Assembly (NCBI GenBank): GCA_016793585.1
Contig: JAEUJR010000548.1
Span: forward strand, 1-5,433
DNA length: 5,433 nucleotides
Reading direction: 5' to 3'
Origin: Archangium sp.
Lineage (GTDB): Bacteria > Myxococcota > Myxococcia > Myxococcales > Myxococcaceae
Below the pieces are notes generated by a model that saw only the letters and a list, made by a program, of their open reading frames with translations, searched no databases and was not told where the DNA came from. Position 1 is the first letter of the stretch. Each line of letters opens with the position of its first letter. Positions 4,720 through 5,433 of this stretch are shown piece after piece. The position numbers and the translations under genes are program-made.

Positions 4720-5433
4720 TCATGGCCTCCGCGAGGTGTGCCGCTTCGCCAGGTGCTTCGCGACCTCGACCCACGCCGCTGGAACCGCCTCGAAATGCAC
4801 CAGCTCGAGGTGGTCGACGCTCTTCGCGGGCGCGGCGAAGAGGAGCGGCGGCAACGGCTTGATCAGCTCGTGCCGAAGCGTGAGCGACACGTGCAGCCCG
4901 TCTTTCCACGAGAGGCGAATCGGGCCGTCGGGGTGCGCGTTCGGCAGACGGAAATCGAGCGGCAGCTTTCGGGTTCGCACCCAGTCGAACCACGGCACGA
5001 GGTCGATGGTGCGCTGGAAGATGAGCACCGACTCGGTCTTTGAATGTTGAACGAGCAGCGCCTCGAGCGTCGACGGCCGGAGCGGCGCCGCATCCATTCG
5101 GGCGCGCAGCTCGAGCCGTTTGTGGGCCTTCACGAACTTCGGCGTCCACTCCGAGACGGGATCAGCGGTCGTGACGGTGACGGTCTCGGCGTGCGCACGA
5201 AGCAACGAGGTGAGCTCGGGGAGCTGATCAGCCAGCGCTCCCGCGACATGCAGCGTCGCTGTCTTCACCCGTGGCAGCCCCGCGAGCGCGAGCGGGAGCA
5301 GCTCCTTTCCTCCAGCGCCCAGCTCCCACCGTGACGAGTCGCGCGCGAGCGTCACCACGAACGGCGCAAAGTACCAGTGCTGGTACGGCCCGCGCTCGAC
5401 GTGCAGGTCGCCGTGACCGCGCCGAAGCGTGAG
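4720..5433 (-). CDS. Hypothetical protein, C-terminal 237 residues (N-terminus off window)
   Basis: An open frame enters from the right edge and ends with TGA at 4722-4720; a GTG at 5358 exists, but coding pattern continues upstream of it, so the gene is more likely truncated by the window. I do not recognise the family. The visible part has no cysteine, signal or membrane segment and alternates short beta-like and leucine-rich stretches: LPLALAGLPRVKTATLHVAG, LPELTSLLRAHAETVTVTT, STLEALLVQHSKTESVLIF and VDHLELVHFEAVPAAWVEVA. This spacing of Leu-x-Leu segments vaguely recalls the irregular leucine-rich-repeat proteins common in myxobacteria, but no repeat unit is regular enough to claim it. 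It ends in a basic tail (KHLAKRHTSRRP). Convergent with the dioxygenase gene, with stop codons directly adjacent. Confidence 0.72.
   Translation of the reverse strand, partial: LTLRRGHGDLHVERGPYQHWYFAPFVVTLARDSSRWELGAGGKELLPLALAGLPRVKTATLHVAGALADQLPELTSLLRAHAETVTVTTADPVSEWTPKFVKAHKRLELRARMDAAPLRPSTLEALLVQHSKTESVLIFQRTIDLVPWFDWVRTRKLPLDFRLPNAHPDGPIRLSWKDGLHVSLTLRHELIKPLPPLLFAAPAKSVDHLELVHFEAVPAAWVEVAKHLAKRHTSRRP

Noticed and set aside
4725..4740. Short CCTC-CGC-GAGG hairpin just past the dioxygenase stop
   Set aside because: Only four base pairs with no T-tract and inside the coding end of the neighbouring gene; such stems are common by chance in GC-rich DNA.

Overview
This is a dense, high-GC stretch of bacterial chromosome, almost wholly coding. 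Codon choice favours G or C in the third position, and genes overlap or sit very close together. The lipoproteins, the Cys-rich 'CPC...CC' segment, the Zn-less anti-sigma partner and the secreted intradiol dioxygenase together look most like Myxococcota (myxobacteria). That assignment is inferred from gene style, not from a marker gene.

The left two thirds (positions 3283 down to 1, minus strand) form one tightly coupled operon. It begins with a 687-residue lipoprotein that carries a small Cys-rich segment, an Ig-like domain and an NHL-type beta-propeller. Next is a 192-residue ECF sigma factor, then a single-pass membrane protein that is very probably its anti-sigma factor and runs off the left edge. 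Each junction is a 4-bp ATGA overlap. The likely logic is an envelope-facing module: the lipoprotein outside the cytoplasm, the membrane anti-sigma spanning it, and the sigma factor inside.

A divergent 81-bp intergenic region (3284-3364) holds the only obvious non-coding control DNA. It has a perfect 8-bp inverted repeat with a 16-nt spacer and, on the plus strand, a sigma-54-like GG-N10-GC element. From it a two-gene plus-strand unit (3365-4719) reads rightward: a small all-helical protein resembling a degenerate hemerythrin-like bundle, then a Tat-exported, probably lipid-anchored intradiol ring-cleavage dioxygenase with all four Fe(III) ligands visible.

At the right edge (5433 down to 4720, minus strand) lies the C-terminal part of an unrecognised protein, possibly leucine-rich-repeat-like. 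Its stop codon directly abuts that of the dioxygenase. No RNA genes, CRISPR arrays, insertion sequences or rho-independent terminators were found. I see no convincing evidence of an entirely new defence or mobile system; the most interesting parts are the coupled lipoprotein-sigma-anti-sigma operon, the intergenic dyad and the secreted dioxygenase unit.
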